From Cristatella mucedo (lineage: Eukaryota > Bryozoa > Phylactolaemata > Cristatellidae), in NCBI GenBank assembly GCA_009760855.2, contig WPIO01000250.1, positions 60,001 through 124,000 of the forward strand: 64,000 bases of DNA, read 5' to 3'. A program made the translations under genes and the position numbers. Below the pieces are notes generated by a model. It had not been told where the DNA came from. It was given only the letters and a program-made list of their open reading frames with translations, and searched no databases. Positions 35,204 to 46,235 of this stretch are shown here, piece by piece (position 1 is the first letter of the stretch; each line of letters begins with the position of its first letter).

Positions 35204-38000
35204 CTGGTGACTTTGATAGAAATAGCACGTCGTTTACTGGAAGTCAGTCTGAAAATTTGTATTAAATTCTATTTAAGGAAATTGAGGTGAGTTCAAGTTC
35301 TCAATTATGTTTTTTTATATTTTGGTAGTGACATTGGCGAGTGCGGATTTGCCGCCCGGCAGTAGCATAGTTTGACGGCCGGTGGTATGAGACAAATCGT
35401 GGATATGTTCCTCTTACGCTACTTAAGGATCTTGTTAGGTTAATTCATTCCTAAGATCACTAATTATTTATATTTTGAATTGTTTGTGCGGTGCATAGCG
35501 TTTCCTAGTGCTGTTGCTTGGTTATAGCTTGGGGTTCTCAAGCTTACCTGAAAACGACAGTCCAATGCCTGCTGTCACTTATGTCATATCTCCTAAAATA
35601 ATAATCAGATCACCTTTAAACTTTGGAATATATGATTGATTGAAATTAAATAACATTCTAACCTTCTCGCGTACATATTGGACCTCAGTAGATGGACTTC
35701 ATTTGATCAAAACTGGCTGCGTTTGTCATGCTAAGCCGTTGTCATCCTTTCATTCACGTGTCTTAAAAATATCACAGGTAAGCTAATAGTGACCAGATCA
35801 ACTTGAAAATTGAACTACGCGCTCGTAAATATGAGTTTCAAAGTTTTATGGTGACAAACGTTTCAACACAAAGATGTATGTGCTTCAAAGTTGTACAATG
35901 ACAAGCATAGTAACAGACTTTTCTGTCATCGCCTACAAACGTTTACAGCTTAAGTAGGCTTCTCTGAGGGATTTGTCAACACTGGTACTCTGTACATCAT
36001 TAAATCTACAGCTTAGTCAATACTCGACCGATCGACGTGAAATTTGGAATGTGGGTGGGCTTACCCGCTGACATGCCCCCCTCCCTGCGCATCCAGGCAT
36101 GATGGGTCTACATGCAAGTGATACGACGGTCACAAAATGTCCTTGAACTGAGATCCTAATGTCAGTCAGTAGTTTGATATGAAAATTTTTAATATATTAT
36201 TTGTAGTTTGGGAAACATAGAGACGAGTGTCCTGCATCTTTTATGAGGGGCTTGCGATATTTTTAGCAAGATTGGTATTGAATCTGTTGATTTGATGATA
36301 AAGCCATATTTGACTATGCGGTTGTGCAATGAGTGACCATGACTTTTACAGTTCATCAGAACCTCAACGAGGCAGCTATTTTAGATCAAACGATAGCGTA
36401 AGTTACCATTGTTCTTTGTGCCAATTTTCATGGCATTCGTTCCACTGGTCTTTGTACGACATCAATAAATGTGCTTGTGGTGGATAAACCCTATTTTATG
36501 AGGCACGTGACTCCTACTTCTATTTAGACTTACTTAAAAATTGGATTGACCATGTTCTAGTCATATGAAAATCACCGAAATTCGTAATTGCATTTATAAC
36601 TAGTTTATCTTTTAATATGTTACTTTCAAAAACCTTAAAAATCTCAATTTTGATCATTTTTGGAACTATATCCCGTTATACAAAACGTCCAATTATACTG
36701 AGTTGATTTTATTTCAATAGAGCGTTAACTTACCCCACCTACTTGCCCAATAAAAACCATCGTTTTTGAAATTTCTTTCTTGCTGGCGACGAATATACCT
36801 CGAGATCGACATTTTCAGCCTATTTGCATATTATTGGGACCGATATTCAGGTAGTTATCGCAGTCCGTGCGTGCACGAACCCGGGTAACCGTGGTATCCC
36901 TGGTTACCGCCATTGGGCTCGCATCGGTATTCTTACTTATATATTTATCAAAATAAGAGGAATGTACTACCCCGTGGGGGGACTTCCTACAACCGGTAGT
37001 GCTAACCTAATGCCTGCACTTCTGGGACTGCGATAAAGCGGGCCCAGGGGTTATGCAGAGCGCTCGCGCGACGCCTATCCGCTGGTTCCGGTCGTTTCTA
37101 GAAGTTCAGAGTGCAAACCATGAGCAAAACGTGGATCGGCCGCCGCGGCCTGGGTATCGACTGCGTTACCAGCGGCGTCTTACATAAATGAGCAAGGAAC
37201 TTAGAGCAAAAACAGAACTGGCTCCTTGTTTTAGGTGACAGCCCAATGAACGACTGGTAATTCAGACGCAGAGCCGGTTGACGATAACGTAAAAACTCTC
37301 ATGCGCATATGTCCATATTGAATATTATCCTATGCTTACTCTCGACAGTTTACCCAACTACGCTATCTTGCCATCAGTAACTTTTGGTAGTTACGTTCCT
37401 GGAAGAGGCCTCCAAAGGACCCGAGCGGAGATTCGGCGATCTGAGAGTACTGCGAAAAGAGACTTGTTACCGCTGTTGTGTTCTTAGGGCGAAATACCGC
37501 TAAGAAATACACATTTGAAAGTTGCTTTAATGAGGAAAGTTGCTATAATGAGTGCTAAGCAGTAGATCCGCAGAGTGGTTATCGGTCAGTCTTAGGGCGG
37601 CTGGTCTACTTACTGTCTATTGGCACAGGGAGCGCCGAGGTCGGGCCCACGGCTGATTGACAGTAGTGGTGTGCCAAAGGGGCGGGCAGAATAGACAGCG
37701 CGAGTGGTTGGTTGGCCTCTGCAGGCCATGTTCAAAATCTTCGTCAGCCACCGCACATTGCTGTGTGGTAGGTGGAATCCCAACAACAGCTGTTGTTGCA
37801 TTTAAGTTGTCCTCGCGAGTAGTACTTTGCGAGCATATACATGCTCGCGCTGGTTGCACAAGTATCGCCGACAAACCATCCTATCCAGCCTGAGTGAGTG
37901 CGTAGAATGAGCTTTGAGTTCTATTGCGGCTCTTCTGCCGCTTGATAAGAGTGGCTGCAGCGTCAGACGAACCTTTGCCGGCAGAGCGCTAAGCGACCCA
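35204..38000. other. Mostly AT-rich unique DNA, possible intron
   Basis: If the exon at 35166 is real, this would be intronic. A small exon-like interval lies at about 36819-36850 (cattttcag before, ATTCAG|GTAGTT after) but encodes nothing recognisable. Overlapping frames near 37610-37890 are not convincing. Confidence 0.35.
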
Positions 38001-38004
38001 CTAA

Positions 38005-38187
38005 CCACATTTGCATGCTGACCCTGTACATTTAACCTCTAACCATATCATTATTTTGTTTGTTTTTCAAGCATGATTTTACTTACTATTCTATTGCATA
38101 TCACTTTACAGCAAATGTAAAGCGCCTAAAAAGAGATTAAGTTCTCTGAGGGCGCTTTATCAAGTGCAATATTATTATTATTATAAC
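38005..38187 (+). mobile_element. Family-1 LINE 3' UTR and tail
   Basis: Contains tttgcatgctgaccctgtac, the stem-loop aaagcgcctaaaaagagatt ... gagggcgctttatc and an ATTATTATTATTAT tail at 38170-38184. 5'-truncated within the 3' UTR. Confidence 0.9.
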
Positions 38188-38206
38188 GTTTCGTCAATAT
38201 TAACAG

Positions 38207-38416
38207 CTGCAGCCTCCTTCAGAGGCGGACGCTGCGCTCAGCAGCAGCAGCAGCAGCAGCAGGGAAGCACCTCGCCTGTCACGCAATCTGCTGACGCCGA
38301 CGTCGCGTCCGAGACGCGTCCAGCGGCGGCTTTGCCCGCTGCAGAACGGCAGCGAAGTCGCCTCTGCCGCCAGAGACCCGGACGGTTGGCCGGTGGCGGG
38401 ACGCCTTAGCTCATAG
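38207..38416 (+). CDS. Possible exon with a CAG-repeat tract
   Basis: An acceptor-like sequence (tcaatattaacag) ends at 38206. Two frames stay open afterwards. One carries eight glutamines from (CAG)8 at 38239-38262 followed by GSTSPVTQSADADVASET, stopping at 38409. The other carries a serine run, then REAPRLSRNLLTPTS and PLQNGSEVASAARDPDGWPV, stopping at 38414-38416. Composition looks protein-like in both, and I cannot choose. It follows a LINE tail directly. No family recognised. Confidence 0.22.
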   Translation: MQPPSEADAALSSSSSSSREAPRLSRNLLTPTSRPRRVQRRLCPLQNGSEVASAARDPDGWPVAGRLSS

Positions 38417-38724
38417 CTAGTCAGCGAGCTAGCCGTGGGCGAGGTCGCGCGCGTCCACCCTACGCGAGGACTCACCGACAGCTGCCCTCGCGCCGAGGAG
38501 CGCGTCCGCTCTAGTGCGACGCCCGGCGCGCTCTAGCGGCCGAAGCTCATGGATGGGGGGGTGCTTCGGTTTTCGAAAGAGAATTCTGTAACGGACAAGA
38601 AACGCTAGGGGTGCTTGGTGTTAGGCGAGTCATACCGGCCTTAGATAACTTGGTGTTAGGAGTTAGGTGTTGGGACTTTGGTGTCGGGAGGCGTGTGACA
38701 ACAGAAGAGCAAATTGAATCTTAC

Positions 38725-38846
38725 ATTATATTACTCACCATTTAGTCGCGTTACCCTTTGCAGCAAATGTTAAGCGCCTAGGAAGAGATTGAGTTATCTG
38801 AGGGCGCTTTGTCAAGTGCATTATTATTACTATGATTATTATCTTG
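38725..38846 (+). mobile_element. Family-1 LINE 3' tail
   Basis: Contains ccctttgcagcaaatgttaa, the stem-loop gcgcctaggaagagattgag ... gagggcgctttgtc and an ATTATTATTA-type end. Only the last 120 bp of the element. Confidence 0.85.
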
Positions 38847-39036
38847 GAACCCCTGGCAACCTCTCTCCGGTGGTCACCGAGATTCGAGGGAGGGAGCTCG
38901 ATACGTGCTTAATAATACAGTAGGTGTACTTAACGGATACAGAGTATCGCATAACGACTCCTCAGGCCTCCAGACCTCCAAGACTTAAGGTACATCTTAA
39001 CAAAAGGTGGAGAGTTTATTTTATATAAGAATGTAA

Positions 39037-39068
39037 ACCAGCTAGAGTAGCCCATACTCTAGGCTGGT
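39037..39068. repeat. Imperfect hairpin
   Basis: ACCAGCTAGAGTA and TACTCTAGGCTGGT form a stem of about 12 bp with one bulge around a five-base loop. Function unknown. Confidence 0.5.
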
Positions 39069-39145
39069 CTTCTCGAAGCTATCATCAGTTATACCTGTGT
39101 CACATTTTGAGTCACTAGCTGGATCATTCTGTTTAGGTAGGCTTA

Positions 39146-39391
39146 ATGAGGCGCGTAGAAGGGCGCACAGCGTCGCACCGTGCAAGCGAGAAGACCGGTT
39201 CCTTTTTAGTGCGTCGGGGATTATGGGCTGAGCACATGCGTGAGGGACCTGGGTTCTTCCAAATATTGTGCAGGAAGTTGAACGGAAAACTCAAGCGGAT
39301 GATTCTTCATTCTGTCTGTAATGCTTTAAACAAAGAGTGTACAGAGAACCTACGTATACTATCTGAGTGGGTTTCGAAGAAATCTCCCTGA
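39146..39391 (+). CDS. Unrecognised 81-codon frame with ATG
   Basis: Begins MRRVEGRTASHRASEKTG and later contains RKLNGKLKRMILHSVCNALN and NLRILSEWVSKK. The second half is helical and basic. No family recognised, and its length is within chance expectation. Confidence 0.18.
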   Translation: MRRVEGRTASHRASEKTGSFLVRRGLWAEHMREGPGFFQILCRKLNGKLKRMILHSVCNALNKECTENLRILSEWVSKKSP

Positions 39392-40117
39392 CCTTAAGCT
39401 ACAGACCTCTAAGCGGAGATTTTTTTTCAGCCGCGTTCTAAAATCCTGGCTGCGACATGCAATCTACGATATATGCGGTAGAGCGCCCACGGCTTCGAGG
39501 CTGCTACTCCTGGTACTCTTCTGCTATGCACTAGGCTAGCAATTACCATCGTCGCACCGGCCACTGGAGGTAAGAAAATGTGATGCATGAACGAGAGCTT
39601 TGCTTACTCTCAGGTTCAAGAGAAACTGATATCTAAGCGCTCCTGAGCCCAAGTAATCTGCCTTAAAGAGGCGCTTAATCAGGAATGGACAATGACATTG
39701 TGTGATCGCTCACCAGTGCCTGCAAAGGGTCAGCTGCCATTACCTTCAGAATGTTGCATTTAACAGCAGCCATTAAATTCAAGTAATAATGAGAGGGATT
39801 GCAAATGAGATAAAATAATTCTGGGACCTCGGCGCCCGAGTACCCAGTGCTGTTTTTCATAAAGCAATCAATAAGACTCATGCAAAATTCGATATGAGTT
39901 CCTGATGTGTAAGTAGGAGCCATGGACGTATGCCTCTGCTTTCGATGAAAGTGTATTTTATAGGCTGTATTGGAAATACGTGCTGCATTATAACTAGCGA
40001 GACGGCTTCGTCGTGTGTCAATTTTCATAAAACCTCTAATTGCGAGCATCATATTTAGCCAGTGGCCAGCTAAAAAGCAATGCTTTCAGACGCTAAGTAT
40101 TCGCAAGGGGTAAGATA

Positions 40118-40245
40118 CTCGCTCTTTATGATTCAGGTTTCGGTTTCGAGTACTTCAGTTGGAGATTCTTTATTACCCGCTGCAATGGATGTTGATAGCC
40201 GCAAAGGCTTGTTGCTATACTAATGATTGTCAAATAAGCTGACCT
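40118..40245 (+). mobile_element. SINE-1, degraded copy
   Basis: Matches SINE-1 copies at 45801 and 61905. Shared parts are a degraded B-box area (tttcggtttcgagtacttca), then ttattacccgctgcaatgg, and gatagccgcaaaggcttgtt followed by gctatac. The tRNA head is mutated. Confidence 0.55.
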
Positions 40246-40867
40246 TAACACTAACGAGAGACTGACAGCTAAAATGCGGGATGTTAAATGGCGCTGGCGC
40301 TTCTGTTGCTCTTTTCTTCAACTGTCCGTTGGTTGATCCCTTACTTCTCTTCCGGCACTCGTCTAGTTGCACCTGCTGAGTCGAGGATCAAAATCGCGCA
40401 GGCGAAATCTTATTCTGCTGCTAGATAAGAGGTCAAACTACAGGTTTTACTTAGGTTCACACTTTAATCGGTAGCCATCGATAATATTACAAGAATAAAA
40501 CTTGCGAAAAGTCCCTCATACAGCTGGAGCTCTGTATTGGCTCCTTGCCAATGCTAAAATTAAAGCATGCAACTCGCAGAGCCTGAGCGCTTCGAAAACC
40601 ATTCACACGGACCCATTCAATGATGTCAGGGACTGTCGCATACGTCGTTATCATTCATTTCTTGACCACAGTCAGTATCGAGCTCCCGATTTCGGCCCTA
40701 AATATTGAGGGAAAACCGCGGCATTAGTAACAAACAAGCGACATAGTGAGCTCCTAACTAGCGGGCGTGTGTCTTGCTTTTTCGTTTGGCTCTTGTTCAC
40801 TCGCCCTTGAAAGCTAGCTCTCAAGGCATACATCAGAGCTCTACCGTCTCAAGGGGGAGGTGCAGAC

Positions 40868-41690
40868 GCTCATCCCTGCTAAATGCACGGTCTCCAAAGG
40901 ATTTAAGGTTTGTACGAGGTATTTCTAGACTGTTGGATTCCGAAAAGCGGGTGGTACAATGCTTGGCCTGATGGGGTAGCATATCTGACAGATAGGCTGA
41001 AGCCATAGAACGAAGGGACCTAAAAGTGAGCGACAAAACCTTGAAGTCAATCCGTTGCTTGACTGGTAGCCAGTGCAGGTCGGCGAGAAGTGGAGTAATG
41101 TGGCAACTGCAACGCTCACGACTGGCAAGCCTAGCTGCAGAGTTTTGCACCAGCTACAATCGCCTGATCGCACATGCTGGTAGGCCAGTAAGCAGTGAGT
41201 TGCAGAAGTGTAGACGGGATCTCACGAATGCATGAACCAACATGGACGTGGTATCTTTATCTAAACAAGCCCGAATTTTAGCAATGTTATGAAGCTGAAA
41301 AATAAGCGGATTTGACTGTGGAGCTGCTATGGTCGTCTAACGAGAGGTCGCTTTGGAATATGACACCTAGATTCCGAGCTGATTCGACAGGAGATATGCT
41401 GGCAGAGCCAATTTTGAAAGTGAGCCTGTCCAATCTCTGGATCACACTGGGTTTTCCCATAACTAGTAAGTTAGTGTTATCATCGTTAAGTTTTAGAAGA
41501 TTTGCTTCCATCCATGTGCGGATGTTATCAATGCATGCAGCTAGTTAGTTTAGAGAATTTGAGGTGCTCGAAGGCTGGGAGGGATCAAAGCAAAGGTACA
41601 ACTGAGTGTCATCTGCATAGAAGTGAAAGCCTAGATTGTGCTTGGCAATCACATCAGCAAGAGGCAGAGTTTAACCGTGAAAAGTACCGA
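40868..41690 (-). mobile_element. Family-1 LINE, internal ORF2 fragment lacking the 3' tail
   Basis: Minus-strand translation gives [74 protein letters not shown] and RTNLKSFGDRAFS, ending abruptly at 40868 before the C-terminus and without stem-loop or tail. LINE copies normally keep their 3' end, so this one was cut by deletion or rearrangement. The RT catalytic box is at its 5' edge near 41610 (plus-strand gtgtcatctgcatagaag). Confidence 0.9.
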
Positions 41691-41759
41691 ATGAATGTAA
41701 AACCATAAAAACCAAACAAAAACTGTGAAGCGCGATGGCTTGTCATAAAGGAACCAATG

Positions 41760-42660
41760 CAAGCAATCTTAAGTAGGTGTCTGCATTAGTGGCTTCGGGG
41801 TGTAGTCGGCAAAGGGCTGGATGTCAGCGTGTTGGGGGTGTTCACACGAGAGAGGTTTCTCGAAGAGGGAGTCGGAGCGTCTAGGTACGAGCTGGCTCGT
41901 ACATCGACCAATAAACGCAGGGTCCTTTACTGGCCTCGTCAGGCGACTGATCTGAAGGCGCATCCTGCAGTAGACCATGTGGCGCCTCAATGCAATCCAA
42001 GCTAATGAAAACATGGGCTCAGATCGTCCTGACGATGCGAAGCGTGGACCACTGGATGGGAAATGTCACAAACTGTAATGAGAATAGATCATTCTCATGG
42101 GATGCTTCGCTATTGTCTGAATGGCACAAAATGTACCGCAATCCAATTAAATCAAGAGTAAAATACCCGTACAAAGGTATAGCCAAGCTCCAGCTTATGT
42201 TGACTAATCGAGGGAGCTTTTTTGAATACGATCTACGTAAACTCAATCCATCGAGCATGCATGATTGATGGAAAATGCGCAACAATAACTAAATTACCTC
42301 CATCCTGTGCAAGAGCTCAAGTAATGGCAGATTATAATGCACAACGTTACTATTGATTTCTCACGATCGAAATGGACTTCGAAAAGGGCGTCGGGATGTC
42401 GAGTTATGCTTGCTCCAGTTGGCTGACCTCCTCAGTGTCCTCTGTCCTGGAGATGTTGGCGGACAAGAAACATTTTTTTGCCGGTGACGGATCTGTTAGA
42501 GGCTTTCGAAAAGTAGACCCAGAGTCGTCTCGATGCGATCCGAGCTGATAATAACATGGGTGCAGAGCGTCGTATCTTAGCTAACAAATATCTACCGGTG
42601 GGGTGAAGAATGTCCGGCTTCGTATTGAATTTGACGCATCGAAATCGTCAGGTTGTCTGT
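41760..42660. other. Low-copy repeat pair, no gene assigned
   Basis: 41988-42030 (caatgcaatccaagctaatg, aaaacatgggctcagatcgt) resembles 42532-42575 (cgatgcgatccgagctgata, ataacatgggtgcagagcgt), suggesting two relics of the same element. The 92-codon frame at 41990-42268 starts inside the repeat and is not recognised. Confidence 0.35.
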
Positions 42661-42755
42661 AAATACAGCAGAGTTAAACTCTTCTCAAGCAGCAATTTTG
42701 GCTCAAGGGAACTATTCCCCAGTGAGGCACAATGCGGAGCCGTATAACGTATGAG

Positions 42756-42816
42756 CGCCGACACTGCTAGATGCTGAGGCCAAGGTCTTCTGTCTCAGAA
42801 TCTAGCAGTGTCAGCG
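42756..42816. repeat. Long near-perfect hairpin, 19-bp stem with extension
   Basis: The arms GACACTGCTAGATGCTGAG (42760-42778) and CTCAGAATCTAGCAGTGTC (42794-42812) pair at 18 of 19 positions around a 15-base loop. Three more pairs extend outward after one mismatch. A partial copy of loop plus right arm lies at 43407-43435. Confidence 0.85.
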
Positions 42817-42899
42817 GGAACAAGAAGAGTAGCTAGGAGCTCAGAAAAAATTGCTGCCGAAGCTTGCTGGACAGCATACTCGGCATCTTTATGCCTCTG

Positions 42900-43004
42900 G
42901 TCTCTCTCTCTTTTTCTCTCTCTCCCTCTTTCATACTCCCTTCCACTCTCTCTCTCTCTCTATCTCCCTCTCTCCCCTCTCTCTCTCTCTCTCTCTCTCT
43001 TTCT

Positions 43005-43043
<39 letters not shown>
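42900..43043. repeat. CT microsatellite
   Basis: Imperfect (CT)n with interruptions. The serine/leucine-rich frames across it are artefacts. Confidence 0.97.
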
Positions 43044-43045
<2 letters not shown>

Positions 43046-43099
43046 TTTGTCGTTCTCTCTTTCTCGCCGACATTTTTATTTTGAACTCTCGGTGACCGT

Positions 43100-44040
43100 T
43101 CGATCAGTTCACCGTTCTATCCGAACATTTAGTGGCTCGTTAGATCTGTCGGCTTTTTCAGTGCTTACGAAGAATTCAAGTGGTATGCCGTTGACGTCAC
43201 TGCCGGTCGATGAACCTGAGGTCGTGTGGTGCTACCTACTGTCGTATCTCCGGTGCCCATCAGTCACGTCGTTCACGCTTCAATCCATGTTCATCCTTTC
43301 ATTCGCGTCACCATTTGCCAGATGAAGCAACTGCTATGCATTACGAGGCCGCAGCCCGAGGTCGACGACGACTGTTGGATATAGATGGCCGCGGCTTCGA
43401 TATAGATGAGGCCAAGGTCTTATTCAGCATCTAGCAAGAGGTATTCTCCCTCTCTTCTCCAGCGGAGACCCAGTTTAGGGATGGCTTACTACAGGGAGAA
43501 TATACATAGAAGTGTCAGGAGGGTACAGAAGATTACGGGTGGACGGAATAGGCTGAGAGTTCAAACGAATAACCAAAATTAAGTGGTAACTGTGTGTGTG
43601 AGATATTTCAAGAACAGTTTAGTTAGGCTTGGTAATTTTGTGGATAGGAAAATTGTTCATAGTGCGTGCTAGCGGCTCACAACTTTTCAAATGTGGTGAG
43701 GTCTTAAGGGCATGATTTGCAGATTATTATTAATGATAATAAAAGGCCTTTCGGGTTGCGTAACAAGATTGCTTTATATTTCTGCTATAGAAGCTATAAC
43801 CAATAAATCATGACTTGTTAATCATCCTTTTTAGGCCAGACTTCGTAATTAACTTGATAGCGTGCTTAGACAAGCATGCAAAACCGTACTGTAAGTCACT
43901 CTGACAGCTGGTTTTTAGAGTCCTCGGCTAACTAGATACACCCAATCAGCGAACGCATGCAGCTCATTAAAAATCAAAACAAAACAAGAAAATGTACTGC
44001 TTCGCTGACCAGAAACATATCATTCATCCCGTAAATACAC
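43100..44040. other. No gene recognised
   Basis: Apart from the partial hairpin copy near 43407-43435, nothing recognised; 43500-44000 is AT-rich. Confidence 0.45.
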
Positions 44041-44046
44041 AGTGAC

Positions 44047-44083
44047 GTTTCTCTCTGCAGTGGTCGCCACTGCAGAGAGAAAC
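44047..44083. repeat. Perfect 17-bp inverted repeat with 3-base loop
   Basis: GTTTCTCTCTGCAGTGG is followed by TCG and the exact reverse complement CCACTGCAGAGAGAAAC. Could form a cruciform or RNA hairpin. Perfect arms suggest recent formation or constraint. Confidence 0.92.
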
Positions 44084-44439
44084 ACAGCACGAATCTGCTT
44101 CACTTTTGAAGTCCAAGCAGGAGCAGAAAGAATTGCATTGAAAGGGCAATTAATGACCGCTACGTGACGCTCGACTAGGTTTTCGGGCTCTGGTGACCCT
44201 CGGTTGACCCTCTCACCTGTTAGCAACATACCGCTGCATCAACAACGCGGGGGCAGTCCGATTGGGAGCGGCCGCCGGGCCGACGTCGATGGCGTAGAGG
44301 GGGCTAGTCGGCCTTTGACGTCACCGTCGGCGGGCGACGAAGGCCCGTAGGCGGTGCGAGCGAAACGTCGCCAGCCATCCGGAGTTCGTGGCGCGGTAAT
44401 CCGACGCTGCCTACGGGCACGCGATCAAGCCCGGTGGCT

Positions 44440-44830
44440 TGATGGTTGGGCGTAAGTACCATTAAGCCAACCGCAGCCGCAGCCGACGGTTACTGCGAGG
44501 TGCTCCGGCGATGGGCACGAATTTCCGAGGAGCGCAGTTGTCTGAGAGGCGGCATCGAGACGGAGCTTCGAGCGGCGAGGACTACTTTAACGGATAGCAC
44601 TCGGTTTACGTCGAGTGCGACCGAACACGTTAGTGAATTTTGTCGTTCAGTATTGCCGAGAGCTGGTGGCGTCAGTAGTGGGCGGGCTCTCTTGAAATAC
44701 CCTTTCCGCGTTCGTTAGGAAGTTCTGCCCGGGGCTTGAATATGGACTTTCGCTGAACGCTACGCGTTTACGACTTATCCGCAAAACATGGTGGCATTCC
44801 ACACGCGAACTCTCTTGAAACGCGCTATCG
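44440..44830 (+). repeat. GC-rich dispersed repeat, copy 1
   Basis: Aligns with 47130-47490. Shared: gacg(g/a)ttactgcgag, ggcatcgagac(g/a)gagc, gactacttta, gtgcgaccgaac and tagtgaattttgtcg. Encoded segments are similar (SATEHVSEFCRSVLPRAGG here, RATEPRMVSEFCRGVLRRAG there), but neither copy has a long shared frame. Lies just 5' of a family-2 LINE. Confidence 0.7.
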
Positions 44831-44989
44831 AGTTTTGCTCGTTCGCCAATCCGCTCAGCCACGCTGCGATCCATGCATTCACCTGGGGCAACGAAGAATG
44901 CGACACTCCTGTGGCGAATGCATATTACAACAGAGAACCGCTTTGAGAGTTTTCTTCGACTAGTTTAGTACCATTTGGCAATTGCAGCG

Positions 44990-45480
44990 TTCTCGGCGAA
45001 GTGAATTAATGAGCCATATGCTGACCCACAACGACCGCCACGGCTTGGCTCCTTCGTACCTAGCTAAACTGCTGCACCCGTTTCAGCCTCTTCGCGCCCT
45101 GAGGTTTTGTGAGGACAATAAATTAGCTGTTCCGTTCCTCCGCTTAAAGACCGTTGGCGACAGAAGCTTTAGCTCTGCAGGTCCTAAACTGTAAAACTCA
45201 CTTCCACAATTCTTGAGCAACGAAAAATACTCTCCTGCTGCCGACTACGGCTCATGTTCTTTAGCGATCCTGAGCTGCTAGTTCCATGCCATTCACTACT
45301 TCAACTGCTCTCCTGACTCTGCTATGCTTCTCGCTTTCTCTTTGCTGCGTGAGACGAAGTATGTTCGCTACCGAATGCGTACCGAAAGCCGCTCAGGCTG
45401 TGAGTGCACTATACAAAACTCTCCTGCGTAACACCCTCATAGTCTTTATAGCTTTGTGGAGTTGAAGACGGAGACACGTA
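44990..45480 (+). mobile_element. LINE family 2, C-terminal ORF2 and 3' UTR
   Basis: Encodes HGLAPSYLAKLLHPFQPL, DNKLAVPFLRLKTVGDRSF and SSAGPKL before a premature stop, parallel to 12975-13130. The 3' UTR (ctgactctgctatgcttctc, gaatgcgtaccgaaagccgc) and the terminal tttgtggagttgaagacgg follow. Confidence 0.8.
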
Positions 45481-45687
45481 CATAAAGCCTCACGCGGTCG
45501 CTGCCCTAAGCTCGCTGTGAGTCACAGCGGAGCTGAATAGTGCTACCGCACGCAGCTCAAATAGAGTTCACGTATTTCGCGGTGAATCCACTCAATGTCA
45601 CTAGGTACCGCAGCATGCGAGTTCCAGACGAACGGACAGCAAAAGTGCTTTGAAGCGCACAGAGAGCGGGTTGCAGTAAAACTTGTC

Positions 45688-45797
45688 AAGCTGGTTTGGT
45701 CCAGCGGTTACGGTGCTCACCCCAACCTAGCTCTTGCTGAGGTCGCGGGCTCGAGGCCCGTGGCATATGTGAAGCGCCTGAATAGAGATTAAGTTCC
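45688..45797 (+). mobile_element. SINE-2 copy, tail interrupted
   Basis: tRNA-like head with A-box region tggtttggtccagcggttac and B-box region gcgggctcgaggcccgtgg, followed by the LINE-like gcgcctgaatagagattaag. The second arm of the stem-loop is missing because SINE-1 begins immediately after. Confidence 0.75.
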
Positions 45798-45800
45798 TTT

Positions 45801-45983
45801 GGTGAGCCGTGATGGCACACTAGGTAAGGCGGTTGCTTTCACGACCTCGGTCCCGAGGTCGTGGGTTCGATTCCTGTGGTGGGCGATTCCTTATCGCCAC
45901 TGCAAGCGGTGGTGATAGCCGTAAAGGCTCTTCTGTCGCTATACAAAAAGAGGCTGTTTAATCAGCTAGGATTTTTTGTTTAT
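45801..45983 (+). mobile_element. SINE-1 copy with intact Pol III B box
   Basis: The head includes tggcacactaggtaaggcgg (A-box region) and a consensus-like B box GGTTCGATTCC near 45865. The body is gattccttatcgccactgc, gcggtggtgatagccg and ttctgtcgctatac. Ends in a T-rich stretch near 45983. Matches 61905-62086. Confidence 0.85.
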
Positions 45984-46235
45984 CTAGAGGCAACCGTGTG
46001 GCGTAAATTTGCAGTATTCTTTTTCGAGAGCGTGACGCACGCAAAACGCTGAGAAATTCTGTGGGGACGCTCTGCAGCCAGCCGCACAATGGCCCGTAAT
46101 AAATAGCACAGCATCGCCCAGCTGTTTTGTAGAAGACTTGCAACAGGCCACAATGGTTGTCCGCTGGTCGCAGTGTTTCGCAGCCCTCGCATAACAAGCG
46201 CCGCCAAAGAATGGGAGTGCAGCTGATGGCGGCGG

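Noticed and set aside
42808-43325. Ser/Leu-rich frames of 77-153 codons
   Set aside because: Artefacts of the CT microsatellite.
45801-45880. Possible tRNA gene with intact B box
   Set aside because: It does not fold as a full tRNA cloverleaf by eye, lacks a clear acceptor stem, and is followed by a body shared with three other copies, so it is a SINE head.
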